A stretch of 64,000 bases of DNA from Tigriopus japonicus (GCA_010645155.1 CM021315.1:5148820-5212819); one strand, 5' to 3'. Shown: positions 48,966 to 61,520, numbered from the stretch's first letter. The notes: generated from the letters alone by a model not told the origin. A program made the numbers and translations.

Positions 48966-50096
48966 ATCAGGAGCAATGAAATGGCTTTTGAAGACGAGAA
49001 TCTTTCAACCAGACTTTGTCAAGAGTTTTCGAACATAATCAGTGCATTACCAATTTTAAAAGTCATATTTCCTCATTGTACCCTCCCCTGACAAGAAAGG
49101 AGAAAATCTAAGAGATATGAAGAAATCCATTCTTTCCAGCTTAAACTTTATATAATAATAATATTATAATAACATCTAGTTGTGGGGGATAGTGCAACTT
49201 ATTTATCAGAGTGATATATCTGTTGTTGAAGAATTTGGAAAAAGACATTTTTTGAAAAAATTGCTTCACCAATTTGGTGACATTTCCCCTTTTTTGAGGA
49301 TCGTCTTTCCTTTTTGATTTAACATTTTCATCCAAAATACACTTTACTTTGATATTCTTGCTCCCAAAAAATGGCCAAATGGCTGTAGCATATGTTATGC
49401 ATGTTTTATGCACAATATCTTTTATTTTAGTGATCAAGAAGCCTTGTACGGATGAACTAGAATTATCAAGAATTCTTTGGAAATCATTGGTCATTCATTC
49501 CAGACATGGCATTCTCGTGAACTTAAGTTGGCAACCACAAAACGAGCCTCAAATTTAATTATTTTCGTCAAAATCCTCTTTCGAGACAGCTTTGGTTCAA
49601 GCAAGATTCTTTCGGCGGAAACTGTCAAATACAGATTTCAAGAGGTCATATGAAAAAAGTTTGAAGCCCTTGTTTGAAGAGGAAAAGTGTAGGCAAGCTT
49701 CGCGTCACGACGACATCCACTGTGTTGACGGTGACAAGCGATGAGAAAAATAAATAGTTAAGCCACTTCAAAAATAAATTAAATCTTTCTTAAGGCCTGA
49801 TTAAATCATATTTTCGCCTCTTGAGACAACATCTGTTTTTAAATAAGACTATAATTGGCAAAACAGATACTTTTTTATATTTTTCCATATGATGTGGTTG
49901 TGTTTGGTCATGATTAGACGGTTTTGCGTTGTAAAAAGAAACATTCTTTGTCCTTAAGCATATTATGAAACAACAGTGTCGCCAAAATTTTGTCTGCTCT
50001 AAAAAAATGACAAAACGCTCCGTGCAAGCTCAAACACTACTTTAAAATGTGCTAAAAGCCAAAACTCGTTTATAAACTTGCTTCAGTTTGTAAACA
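48966..50096. other. Intergenic, one unexplained minus-strand frame
   Basis: A 117-codon minus-strand frame (49141-49494) is open from an ATG and is Lys-rich, but it has no domain I can name and its neighbourhood shows no matching exons. Nothing else is supported. Confidence 0.45.
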
Positions 50097-50707
50097 TACT
50101 GGGTGACCGGGAAGTCTTAGAACAACAAACCTAAGTTAATGAATAACTCCAAATTGTTTGGCATGACAAATGTTTTATTTCATAAAATGGTAACCGTATC
50201 TTGAAACATACGTAGATCAAGTTTCACACAAAATTATCTTCTGTGGCCTTCACAAAAGCATGGAGACGGCGACCAACATCACCAAAGGATTGATGCATCA
50301 TATCCTTTCCAATTGCGTCCCAGGGAACAAAAAGGGCCGCCTTGAGATTTTTCACACTCTTCGAGGGTCTTACTCCAAACTTGCTCTCAAGAATGGACAA
50401 CATTACAAAGTTCGATCATTTCAAAGTGGTGAGGAAGAGGGTCATTCCTATTGAAGAGGAAGTGGCGCGTCTATACTCTGATGATGTTTGGCCCCGTCTC
50501 CATGCTGTTGTGAAGGCTAGAGCACAATAATAACGTTATTATAGTGCTCTAGTGAAGGCCAGAGGTGATCAGTTTGTCTGAAACTTGGACCCCAAATGCT
50601 TCAAGTCATGGTCAATGTTTTTTGACAAAATAAAAAAAATGTCAAGCCAAGCCATTGTCAAGCCATCTTCTAACTTTATTCTCCTAGGAATTACTGGTCA
50701 CCCTGTA
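50097..50707. mobile_element. mariner-like snapback relic (611 bp)
   Basis: The ends TACTGGGTGACCGGGAAG and, reversed, TACAGGGTGACCAGTAAT are similar and begin at TA dinucleotides, as in Tc1/mariner elements. Both halves seem to carry the 3' end of the same transposase gene in opposite directions: the minus strand reads GRRLHAFVKATEDNFV-stop (about 50290-50240) and the plus strand reads WPRLHAVVKAR (about 50485-50525), both ending near a terminus. A near-perfect 36-nt palindrome interrupts the plus copy (50517-50552). The element is non-autonomous and inactive as a gene. Confidence 0.7.
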
Positions 50708-51165
50708 AAGGCATATTGCTTGCTCACTTTTGTAGCTTTTTTTTTTTTGCTTCACACCAAAAGCTACGACCTCTTGGTCTTAGATCTCATTATGTCAAGA
50801 TCATATTTTATTTCTTGAAGAAGCAGAAGGAGATTTAAGTGCTTAGATATTTTCACAAGAGACAGAGTGACAATGTTCACCGACAAGTGAATAAAATATT
50901 GTTCAAAGCTACTGTGGCAACGTGGAGTTTTGTTCGTTAATTTCTTGGATCTCCACTTCACCTGCTCAAGTTTCATTGAAATATCAAAGAACTTCACTTT
51001 TAAAGATTTTTAGAGAGGCTGTTTTTTACGTTTAAAGGTACTAGCCTTTACATTTCAAAGTAGGAGTAAGCATAAAACTGTCCACTTGGCTCAACGTCAA
51101 CTGAAAATTTTCTAGCTTTTACCGGACATTGGGTGCATTTGTAGGATTGAAAAGTTTCACCTCAC
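50708..51165. other. Intergenic or intron, no feature recognised
   Basis: AT-rich stretch between the mariner relic and the candidate exons at 51166-51470. If that candidate gene continues, this is its intron. Confidence 0.4.
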
Positions 51166-51470
51166 CCGAGAATCTTGGGGTTTTTGAGAGTACAATCAAT
51201 GTCTTGTTCTTTTCCAAAGATGAGAGCGTCTGATTTGTGTCCGAAGCCGTCGTCCTCTTGAAATGGGGCTCATTCTGGTCAAACCCAGGATTTGATCCCC
51301 GTTCCCATCGCAACTTAGGGTGAAAGTCCCTTCTGGGATCTCGAATGTCAGGCTCAAAACTCAATTACAGATCGCAAGAAGATCACAAGATGTGCGTTTG
51401 TATACATAGAAGCTCGATTGATGGCCAGAATGAGCACCATTGCTACTAATAACAGCGCCAACACGGTCAT
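51166..51470 (-). CDS. Possible 5' exons of a type II membrane protein (partial)
   Basis: Exons 51470-51406 and 51359-51166, with a 46-nt intron (AT|GTATAC to AATTGAG), would encode 86 residues. The start MTVLALLLVAMVLILAI is a clear signal anchor in a good start context (AAAATGACC), followed by a hydrophilic stem and then NKTLIVLSKTPRF, ending at a good donor (CGG|GTGAGG) in phase 1. Signal anchor, stem and a first beta strand is the layout of Golgi glycosyltransferases, but no catalytic exon was found, so the function is open. An overlapping 120-codon frame (51361-51723, starting MPPQREQ and coded partly by CAA repeats) competes with this model. Confidence 0.3.
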
Positions 51471-51689
51471 TTTGAGGGATCTTATATCTTCTGGCAGCTC
51501 TAGCCGTTTGATTATCGGAAGCGTTAGAAATCGAACTGGACGAAGTCAATTGGCCCAAAATGTTCTTGGACCAACTTGTCTTGTTGTCAACACTGGAACT
51601 TTGGGTTTGACTCTTCTCGGAAGGAACCAGATCTGCTTTAGATGGAACAGATTTGGGATTCTCGCCGGGTGGTGCTGATAGTGATAGTG

Positions 51690-51712
51690 GTTGTTGTTGT
51701 TGTTGCTCTCTT
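51690..51712. repeat. CAA/TTG microsatellite
   Basis: Five consecutive TTG units on the plus strand with nearby partial units. In the minus-strand frame they give poly-Gln. Confidence 0.6.
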
Positions 51713-51723
51713 TGTGGAGGCAT

Positions 51724-54700
51724 TTTTAACGCATGAGGATTTGTGGAAGGACGTCAATGTAATGAAAATTGAGAACTACGGTTCTTAAAGGCAAAGGCAC
51801 TGAAGAAATGACTTGACAGGGTGTTTAAAAATTCTCAAAGGGACATGCGACAAAATTATTCTTCGCAAATGTATTGATGGTAGATACCCTGTACGACTTT
51901 GAGTACGAAGCCATGGCTTGCTTTCTCGTTTCGTAGCATACCAATGGAAAAACCAACTCAATGTAACAGGAGAGGGCCTTTGAAGGTATAATATTTGGAA
52001 CAAGGTTACCTGGGCCATGCAAATCTAGGTCATTCAAGTCTTCAAGGCTACAAAATGAGAGCACAGTGCTCATGGAAAATAACACATGAAGTCGACATAT
52101 GAAATTGGTTCACAGGCCGATGAAGGCTGACTGGGAATTAGTAAGGAACATAATTCAAACTGTCAAAGCCATCAGCTTATTTGGTTTTCAGTCAGTGACA
52201 AATGGTTGTCCTTAATAGCCTGTTGAGTCATTCAAGTGACTTCATTGATAGAATATGAGAACTTGAGCTTGCATGAGTTTGACCTACAATACAAACCACA
52301 AATAAGTTATCGTAAGAAATGAGTGCTTTTGAATGACGTCGCTTTCGAAGAATAAAGTTAGAAGAATTGACGATTGGTGATTCTTTTTTTGGTCTTTAAA
52401 GAGTTTTTTAGAAACCTGTGTAGAACTTTTGTGGAATGGTTCAAGTATGCAAATTCTAAGACATCGGGCAAAGTGGTCAAAGGACAAGGAAAGGACCTTG
52501 TGAGAAATTGAATTTGAAGGTCCTCAGAGACAGTATCTGAATGCAAACAGGTTTGACATCCATTATCAAACTAGAAAGACAGGGTTTCTTTCCAATGCAT
52601 AAGGCTGGCCGAACAAGAAGGTTCTTCGTCCTGATAATGGCTACAACAAGGTACAAATAGTGTACTTTGAATGCTTCTCTACCCTAAATTTCCTAGTTTT
52701 TATGACTTGAAGATTGAAAGTGGAAGAATATATCTCACCTAATGATTTCATAGGTTTCTTGTCGCAAATCAATATGGCAATCATAAGTAAGGAAGTTTAT
52801 CAGTTTTTCATTTCGACAACAATGGTTTATTATTGAGTTTCCTCGTAGTCTTCATGATAAAATCACTTGTGCTACCCGAAAAAAGAGAACGTGACAAATT
52901 GCTTTTTGCCCCTCTTTGGCAGAGATTGACTAGAAATTGGCAATTATTGTACCTGTATATCGTGACTTTCATCGAGCCCCTAATTAAACTTGAAATCCGA
53001 GTAAAAAGTGGTCGCAAAATATCCACCTTGCACCTATTATATCGACATCAAAGTCAAACGATGGTTTCATGTTTACGACCGTGCTAATAGAACTCATTTG
53101 TCCATGGTCAGAGGAGGTCCCTTCAATTAAAATGGGACAATAGAGGTGGAACAATGGTGCCAAAGCTTCTATTGACTGGTATCTAATGAGTGCACAATGC
53201 CTTCTTAGTTAGAACCGCGAAAATTCCAAATGTTTGCATGATGTCATCCTTTTAAGATAAGTCCCTCTCCTTTACAATGGAGTGCTCATATTTATTAAAT
53301 CGCTACCGACTTAGATAAAGGGTGAAACATAACACTTAATTTGAAATACATACAAGTGAGTTTTCAAACTGTTTTCAAATATGTGGTCTTGTAAAACTAG
53401 CATCAAAGTTTCAAAATTCAGCACTATTTGTGATTGCAATCATGAAATTGACTGATTCCTTACTTGCTCTTACCAATGATTCTCCATCAACTGAAGTTGC
53501 ATGACCTTGGGACTTAATGGACACAATAATGTACTACACAATACGCTTTTCTATCAATGGCTCTCTCAGACACAAGGCTTTGGTGAAAGAAGTCTCTTAC
53601 CATGAGAGATTATTATCCCCCTGTACCTACCTCAAGGAAATTTATAGATGTTAATCCACGCCCAAGGATGGTGACTCATAAAGCAACGAGCAACAAAGAC
53701 CAAGTTGATCTATGTGTAGAACTGTCCTCAAACTGGAAAGACTTCAAAATGGAGGATGGGATGTCAGCCTTCCTTGGTTGAGTGAGGCTCACACCTACGA
53801 CTTCTCGTACCCACAAATCCAATCCTTCATCAAAATGATGGTATATTTTGGTACGTAGGTAATGCTATCTAAACCCTAAGGGTCCCTAGAATCACCCGCA
53901 CAAATCCACTGAAGTGAGTTTTCATAACGTGGACACAACCTTTGTTGTTCGTAATCTTTTGCTGAGAGTGTATATTGTGTTGTTCATAGACTTGGATCAG
54001 ATGTTTGACATTGGCAAATGAAATAAGAAGTAAAATGAAATATAATGTTGATTATTTCGGCATAACGGGAAATCATCGAGTTTGTTTGGCTTGCAGATTC
54101 CAAATGGATGATCCATTTTTCTTGTGTGGATTAGCTCTGGTTGTTTTTTAGGAATGAATGAATATCCCTTTGCCAGAAACTCACAGTTTAACACAAAATT
54201 ACCATGTAAAATTGTCCAAAACCTTTAACAAAGATAAATAGGCCATTGGACTTCAATCAACCCATCAAAGTTGCAAGATCGTTTCAATGAAATTTCCACT
54301 GGATGACCTTGGGATTATTGACTTCCGATTAATTTCTTTATGAAAATCAAACATTACGGAAAATTCCTAAAAACAAAAACAAACCACCATTTTAACCACA
54401 ATAGAATGATTTGACAACAATATAACAGGAAAACAAAAAAACTTAACTAAATAAGTGAATAAATAAAGCCTTTTCAAAACAAAAAATGGACTGACTAAAT
54501 TACTAGCAATTTGAATTCTCCAAGTTTTTTGGAGGCAACGGTTCAACGTCATGTTAACTTTTTGTTCTGTTATTGTTTATTCCAATCGTGCATTTTAGGA
54601 CAGGCGAGTAGAGAGTATTAGTTGCGGAAGGTGGATGAACATTATAACAAAATAATAATAATAATAATCATTGGGGACGCCTCAAATTAAATGTTTGCCT

Positions 54701-55464
54701 TATATTGGTTTTTTATTAAGTTTTCAAAATGCAAGGAAGTTTTTTATAGAGGCGATCCACACTATCTTTAATATTTATATATTTTCTATGTGAGGATTTG
54801 CGAGCTTTACCATGTAGTTAACCTGACTTGCAATAATTTGGTCCTTAAGCCCAGAAACAATAGGAAATAAGCAAAGCAATATGATTACTTTTCAAGTGTA
54901 AATCCACTGTTCCATATTTAGTTTCATTTTTGTAGACAAAAGTGTCATGAAAGATAGTTCATAAATAATTTATGTATTCTTCTTTGGCGCTATCAAATGG
55001 CAAACTACTTTTTTATTGCAAATTTGGATTTAGAACATCAATAGAAATAATAGAATTTTTGTTTTGTGAATAATTGGCACGAGAGAAGGCAAATATTCTT
55101 TTGTGGACCATCATTGATTATTTGCAGCTTGGTTTCGCTTCACTTGTTGAATTCTTCCCTAAACAATGAAAATCTTCCATCGTGCAGGAGTAAAGTAAAA
55201 CAATGAGAAGGTAATGGTTCACCTTTGTCATAAGCAATAGACTTGCCTTGAATTTGAGAAAGTACAAAACTTAACGAACACTTACAATCTGCACGAGCTT
55301 TGCAACACCCTGCTTTCCTCTTTCTTCACTTGGAGAATCTCAGTTAACGACCCTCTAACTTTAAACAAAGGGACATTAACTTCATACCCTCAGGTCTGAA
55401 TGGAGTAGAACTACCTAACGAGGAGTCGGTCAAGTGGCAGACAATATTACACTAAGTAGGTAAC
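51724..55464. other. Intergenic, no gene recognised
   Basis: About 3.7 kb of AT-rich DNA. It includes an AAT microsatellite at 54645-54668. Open frames are all below 90 codons and without domains. Confidence 0.55.
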
Positions 55465-55470
55465 TTTATT
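55465..55470 (-). terminator. Candidate poly(A) signal of the SLC18B1-like gene
   Basis: Minus-strand AATAAA about 110 nt beyond the stop codon at 55580, well placed for a short 3' UTR. Confidence 0.55.
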
Positions 55471-55579
55471 ATCCAAGCTAAGGATTTTGACAATTCCAAA
55501 CGGCAATGAATGTAGAAAAATAGATATTTTCGCTGTTATCTAGGGCGATTGCTTGATGGTGTTTTCTCATAGTTACACA

Positions 55580-58500
55580 TTACACAATTCTGATCGAGCA
55601 ATAGTTTCGCTGAGTTCGATCACAAATACTATCCACTGATCTGCCCCTTAACAAGGGCGCGGTCTCTTCGTTCTTGGTTCGTCTTTGTGTGGTCCGAATG
55701 ACTTTGCCAAAGATGGGTAACGACACCAGAATGACGAGTTGAATACCTATCACAATCACGGTGGAGTTCACAAATCCCATGGAATCATAGGCGATTCCGC
55801 CTCCGAGAGAGCCGATGTAATCGCCCAAACATTCGTTCATAAACCAAAGTGAGGTGATCATGCCGCGGGTTTGTTCCGTGTCTGGAGCGCCTCCGATATC
55901 TACACTCGAGGACATCATGAAGGTGAGGGTCGTGATCAAATTGGCCGCCACGCCAAAGCTAAAACGGAGTGTTGAGTGATTCAGTTTAATGGGGACTTAA
56001 TGGGGAAATGGGGGCCAATTATGCATGTATGAAAGCTTTTATGTTGCAATAGACTTCATTTGAATTCATTAAGTTCTAAAATAGTTTTGGGGATTGATGA
56101 AGGGCACTCACTTCCCGGATTTTGATATTGAGTTATGACTGCAAAAGACCTCAAGCGCACTAAATTAAATCAAAATAACCATGTTTTCGTACTTTATGGT
56201 TCATATTCACAGCCTCAAATGTACGTCATAGCGACCTGAGAATATTCCCGGTTTGAACCCCTATCGAAACCTCCCCAATCTTAATATGCTTCAAGTTAGA
56301 CTTCGTTTCAAGACTTACCCATGAAGGGCCAAGGCAAAGCCGAGCAAATATTCATTCACAGGAAGAAAGTCCAAAAAAGGCGCGGGTCCAAGGAGGAGAA
56401 ATCCACACAATGTGAAAAGGTTGCCGAAAAAGAGCACATAAAACGGCGGCATGCCCTTGTCCAATAACCAGGCCCATAATGGTGTGAAGATGGCATATGT
56501 GGCACCATCAGTCATAAACAGGGTCCCTATGGCAATGCTGTTCAATTGAAATTGGCTCTCCACATATGGCTGAAAGAAGAAGAAGTGAAACAACTGAAAG
56601 GAACTCTTTGGAACAGCACCTGTCTACCCACGCTAGATAGGATGACGTAAAATGTCAAGAAACGGGGTTTATAGGATAAAGTACGCGAAAAAAAAATGTA
56701 CACATCAGTCAATCTCGGTTTTTGCTTTGCTCCAACAATTTTCTGCACCAATTAGCTCATATTTTGATTGCAAAATAGTTCCTTAATCAAGTTTGGATGT
56801 ACTGCTTGTACAAACATGATATTGAGTCAAATTTGATGAAGTTTAGATAGTAAACACTTTTTTAGAAAGTTTCCCCGATCTTTCATTTGTCAGTGCATGT
56901 CCAAACACTCCAATATGGAGTCAAATTAAGTCACTCCATTAAATTTAGCCAATAAGCACATTTCTAGAAAGATTCACGATCATTGTGCATGAACTACCCA
57001 TTTTTTAGTTTCAATGGAGAAAAAGAGGTGTTGAAATGGGATTGTACACGTAATTTGTTCCAAAAAAGGGAACTTTTGCCTCCGAAAGCAAACCTTTGTC
57101 GCCCGAAGTTATTTATACCTGCAATGAAGGGAGGTACCACGAACTTCCGAGACCGGAGATGACAACGATGAGGCAGCAATAGAGCACAGTGGGCATTTTC
57201 AGAAGTTGTCGAAAGGTTGTATTTTCCACTGGCTCTTGGTCTCCTGGAGTTTCGGGTTCGGCCTCGGGCTTCAAAAACATCCATCCCAGAATGGAACAAA
57301 GCATCAAACAGCCTCCACAACTGACGAAGGGTAGATAGAAATCGCCAAATTGATATAGAACTCCTCCCACGAATGGCCCAATCATCAGGCCCAGGGCAAA
57401 CATGGTTTCCATGATGGATAACACTTTGGAACGATTCTCTGGCTCAGCTTCCTAAAGGAACAGGAAATAAAAAAAAATCTCAAATGAATGTCTGAAGCTT
57501 GGGACTATGAAAGGCGTTGCTAGAGTGGGAAATTTGTGGGCTGATCGAGCTTAAGTCTAAACATTGCCACGAAAAAAACAGGGGGTACAAATGCCTATTG
57601 AATGGTTGGTTGCTTGGTTGGTTCACATGGCATATTTGGTATTCAGGTCGAGTTCAATGGAGATTCGGTGGGATCCGTGTTTTATGCTAATCCGGTTCCA
57701 ACCCATGAAAATTTGTTCCATCTCGGATCAATTTGAAAGCTCCACTTAAGAGCGTCTTCATTGACTTGAATTTTATGACTGAGAAGTAATCTTGGGATAA
57801 AGAAGCGATTTTGCAAAAGCTAAAAAAAGCAGAACACATTTTCAGTTTCCAAAACCTGTTTTGGTGGTGACGAACTATGTCTCAAAGTGTACTTTGGGTT
57901 CATTTGAGCATCATCTTGTACTATGCCATTCTGTTCAGACGTCAAAACCTTCAGAGGGACAAAAGTTCATGGCCGAAAAGACCTTGAATATCCATTCTTG
58001 AAATTTGCAAAACAGTTTATCCTCGTATCTTTGATTTTCAAGGCTTGCCTACGTCAAACTATTGAACGGCCAATTTAAACGACAGTCTAGTCTTTAGAAG
58101 GATATTGGAACAACGAGAAAGTTGAAAACCACTCAAGACCCTCAAAGACTACGTAGATGAGAAAAGTGGTTTAAGGTTATGTCATCCGCCATACTTCAAA
58201 TACCTCAAAGTTTTAGACCATGGTTCTAGGATGAATTTTATCATCTTTTTTCTCAAACCTTGCTCGGTAATAATATTGGTCAACCACTCAAGAAATACCT
58301 GCCCAAAATGACCCTTTCACAAGCAACCGCTCTTGCATAAACTCTCTAGAACTGATGGTGTAACGCGTTCAATCATTGCATAAACTCGCAAAGTACAAAA
58401 GAAACACCATTTCATCTCACCTGGGCAGCAATAGGATAAACTGCCGAGAAAAACGCCGCCTCTCCAATTGCCGAAGTGATCCTGATAAGCAGGGACAAGG

Positions 58501-59030
58501 CCAAAAATGGAACCCTGTCGTCGACCCATTGCAAGAACCCAAAGATGGTATTAGCAGCTCCAGCGACAAAGGCTCCGTACAGAAATAGCTTCCGAGAGCC
58601 AATCTTCTCGATGTATTTGCCAAAGATGGGCGCGAATATAATGGAAGTGATAAAAACCGAACCATACACCTGCAATTGGCCCATTGAGAAAGTCAATGCC
58701 TGGTCATCGTTTATTCTGAATTGCATTTACCAGGCCAGTTTCCGTGACACTTAGGCCTTTGCCCGTGGCCTCGTTGGTGTAGAATGGGGCTAATAATGAG
58801 AAGGTAAATCCACCCAAAAGTTCGGAGAGCGCCAGGATTAAGAGGTTGATCCATGTCTGCCATTGACCGGAACAACACGATCGTGAGGTTTTGATTTCCA
58901 CTTCGTTATTGTTCGGCTCAGTAATCTCATTGACATTGGTGGTAATAAGAGTTTGATTGGTTGATGGTGTTGACGATGAGGACGACGGAAGTAACAGTTG
59001 TTCCTCATCGCTTGATTCCGACATGGTCAT
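55580..59030 (-). CDS. SLC18B1-like major facilitator transporter
   Basis: Five exons, 59030-58731, 58669-58421, 57451-57119, 56569-56319 and 55958-55580, have matching phases (0, 0, 0, 2) and give 503 aa. The sequence follows SLC18B1 (the family's vesicular polyamine transporter): the GLSVTETGL segment, the loop 2-3 motif GKYIEKIGSRK (117-127) and the GLMIGPFVGGVLYQFGDFYLPF block of the domain linking helices 5 and 6. The N-terminal cytoplasmic region is Ser-rich and contains EEQLLL (9-14); the C-terminal tail contains EETAPLL (475-481). Both are acidic dileucine motifs of the kind that sort proteins to endosomes, lysosomes or vesicles. The ATG at 59030 is the first in the frame. The first intron is 61 nt. 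A vesicular location is inferred from the family and these motifs. Confidence 0.88.
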
Positions 59031-59748
59031 AACGGGGGTGATGCCACAAATTGTAATACTATCCTCGACGATTACCGACACTTTCCTTGTTCTCCGAAAC
59101 CTCTCACTTCAATCGTTTACTTCTATTTTTGGTACTAATCACGCTATAGCACAAAACCAGAAGCTGTAAATTACTCATAGGTCTTTCGTTGTTACTTGTT
59201 GCTCTAGAACACAGAGAGGTGTACTTCTAAATCACAGCAGGCAAAAAATCGTACCGACATTTGATAACGAGTAAAAGTCTCAACGATTCTTCACAGACTG
59301 AGTCCAGTCAGTAATTTAGTAAGTGGTAACCTGAACTGAGATCGTTCGGATGAACGAATGATGCTACACTCACTCACTCACAGAAGATCGTTTCCCATGT
59401 ACTGAACACAAAGTGAGCGGCCCAAAGGCACCATGAACTTGAACGATGGCTCGATCACAGGCAAATACAAAACCAGTTTTGTGTAGTTCAAAGCTAGTAG
59501 TAGTTGACAAAAAACTGAGGATTTGTTTGTACTGTCACGAGAATGTTCCAATGGTTGCCACGTGAGAAAGGCAGAACACAGCTGATCAGTTCAACCGTCT
59601 AGAGTTGTACCTGTTCAATGTTCAAGTAGTGGACAGACCATGTGGGCAAATGAGGAGAAAGCTAGCGAATGAGTTGCTATAAACACCCGCAAGTGTTTCA
59701 CAATCCTCCCACATGCGGTACATGTGTATTTTTTTCTTTATAGCATTA
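59031..59748. promoter_or_regulatory. 5' flank of the SLC18B1-like gene
   Basis: Upstream sequence of the transporter, which would contain its 5' UTR and promoter. No TATA box is convincing. The coding frame extends upstream of 59030 without an ATG to about 59081. Confidence 0.3.
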
Positions 59749-59951
59749 GGTCAGTTGTTGAGAGCATTTGGAAATACACATAGAAGAATGACACGGTGGA
59801 AGCAACCACGCTCGGCCATCTCATTTCATTATATAAGCGGTATTTCTAAAGGAAGTTACTGTATTTATTGAGACTATGCTCAAACATACGTTTTTCTATT
59901 GTAACTTTGCATGCTTCCGCTGTACTTCCAAAAGACCTCAACAATTGACCT
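59749..59951. mobile_element. Foldback MITE, copy 2 (about 203 bp, TA-flanked)
   Basis: The left end is GGTCAGTTGTTGAG and the right end, reversed, GGTCAATTGTTGAGG; TA stands directly outside both ends (59747-59748 and 59952-59953), as in Tc1/mariner-type insertions. Shared inner motifs with 35644-35874 include TTTGGAA, ATGCTTCC and CCTCAACAA. Confidence 0.7.
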
Positions 59952-59953
59952 AT

Positions 59954-60795
59954 TTGCGTTGTAGCCGGGTAACACGAGTTTCGGAATGGCGGTTTCGATT
60001 GACGGTTCTTATATTAGGTCGTGTCCTTGTTTCTCTCACGTGAGTATTTTGAATGAGTATGTTTGATGGACATTGAGCATCATATCTGTTTTATGTATTT
60101 AGGGAAATGCGGTTTTGACAAGCGGTATGAAGGAACATACGTGACAGTCATGGTCAAAGTAGTAGAGCCCGGATTTGCATGTACTTGAATTGATTTGAAA
60201 AGCATTGTTTGAACCATCAATGTTATGACAAAGTTATGAAGAAGCAATTTCTCGAATGCATGCAAAGCACAAATTTTTGTACAACCTGACATGACCTTTG
60301 ATCACAATAAAGGTATTATTATTATTATTATCATTAAATGCTTGGATTGCATTGCATGGTTGAAATTTGATGAAGAATATATTTCTTTAAATCTAAGATA
60401 GATGGGGGTTAGGATGGCAAACACATTCACATTTTCAGCCTCTAAAATATTTGGCTGAATGTAAAATAAAATGTTAAGAATCTTTATTGCGTTAGGATTT
60501 TGAAATATTTCCCTTCATGACACCGTTAAGTAACCTAAAGAAAACTAAAAGTGGTAAACTGCCTAAAAAAGATTGTCAAAGAAAACTTTCGAGGCAAACG
60601 CACTAACAAAAAACTGACAAAACGGACTTTTGCATCCTTTTGCTCAAACTAAATAAAAAAAAATTCACTAACTCGATAAAAAGGTTTTAAAGCAGACATC
60701 AACTCACGTTGTCAAGTTGATCAAATCTTGATTCATTCAAAAAGAATGAATGGCCAAGACTTCAAAGTTGAAACAAACTACACTATCGCGGTGAC
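59954..60795. other. Intergenic with an ATT microsatellite
   Basis: Holds a short ATT repeat (60312-60328) and the left flank of the hAT element. No gene is supported. Confidence 0.5.
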
Positions 60796-61512
60796 TAGTG
60801 ATGTGACTTGGGCAAGTAATGAGTCATCACAGACACCCCAAGCACAAGTTGTTGACAAGCATTACTTGGGCAATACACCAATACACTTGGCAAGCTCAAG
60901 GAACATTGGAAGATGCAGTTGCCGGCAGTTGCTCTTAGAAGATTTCACATGCTTGCAGTGTGACTTAGAAGAAAAGAATGTCAAGTTGCATTTTCAATGA
61001 TCTTTTGACCTTAATAATTTAGCAATAAACAGTGGAAGTGAAACAAAAAATATTTTGATTTGGATAGCATTTGCAAAACCATGTTTTTTCTTTAGTTTCC
61101 GTTCTAAGACACACATGAATACACTTTTCGGGCCAATCAAGAATGAGATTTAACAGTCACACTTGGGAACAAGCTCGGTCACTCAGAGTTGCCAGAAAAA
61201 AAATAAGATGCCAACTCTTTTTTTTTTTTGAAATATTCTCAAAAGCTTTTGCATTTCTCGATACAAAAGCTTTGAATTGTGTATTTTCATCTAAAAATCC
61301 ATCCTAACAAGGGCATGGGCCCTATTTCGCTGAAACTTTCTGGTTAATTGAAATTCTGATGCCGAAGGTTTAGTCTTCATTCCTAGCAAATTTGGCAAAC
61401 CTGTAAGGTGGGAAAAATACTTGTACAGGCACCCAAGTAGACCCAAGTTTCGGCAAGTCCAAGGTACTGTACCGGACCGCTTGCCCAAGCTCCTGTTTGC
61501 CTCCCATCACTA
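60796..61512. mobile_element. hAT-type element, non-autonomous (717 bp)
   Basis: Both ends begin TAGTGATG and are flanked by the identical octamer GCGGTGAC (60788-60795 and 61513-61520). Slightly inside, both ends carry CTTGGGCAAG. A perfect 8-bp duplication with TAG-type ends marks a hAT insertion, and the lack of change in the duplication suggests it is fairly recent. The 90-codon frame starting outside at 60728 runs into the element and is not a gene. Confidence 0.86.
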
Positions 61513-61520
61513 GCGGTGAC

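Noticed and set aside
49141..49494. 117-codon Lys-rich minus-strand frame
   Set aside because: No domain, no flanking exons; AT-rich composition alone can give such a frame.
51361..51723. 120-codon minus-strand frame starting MPPQREQ
   Set aside because: Overlaps the signal-anchor model in another frame. Its open length is helped by CAA repeats. I could not rule it out but preferred the model with a signal anchor and in-phase splice.
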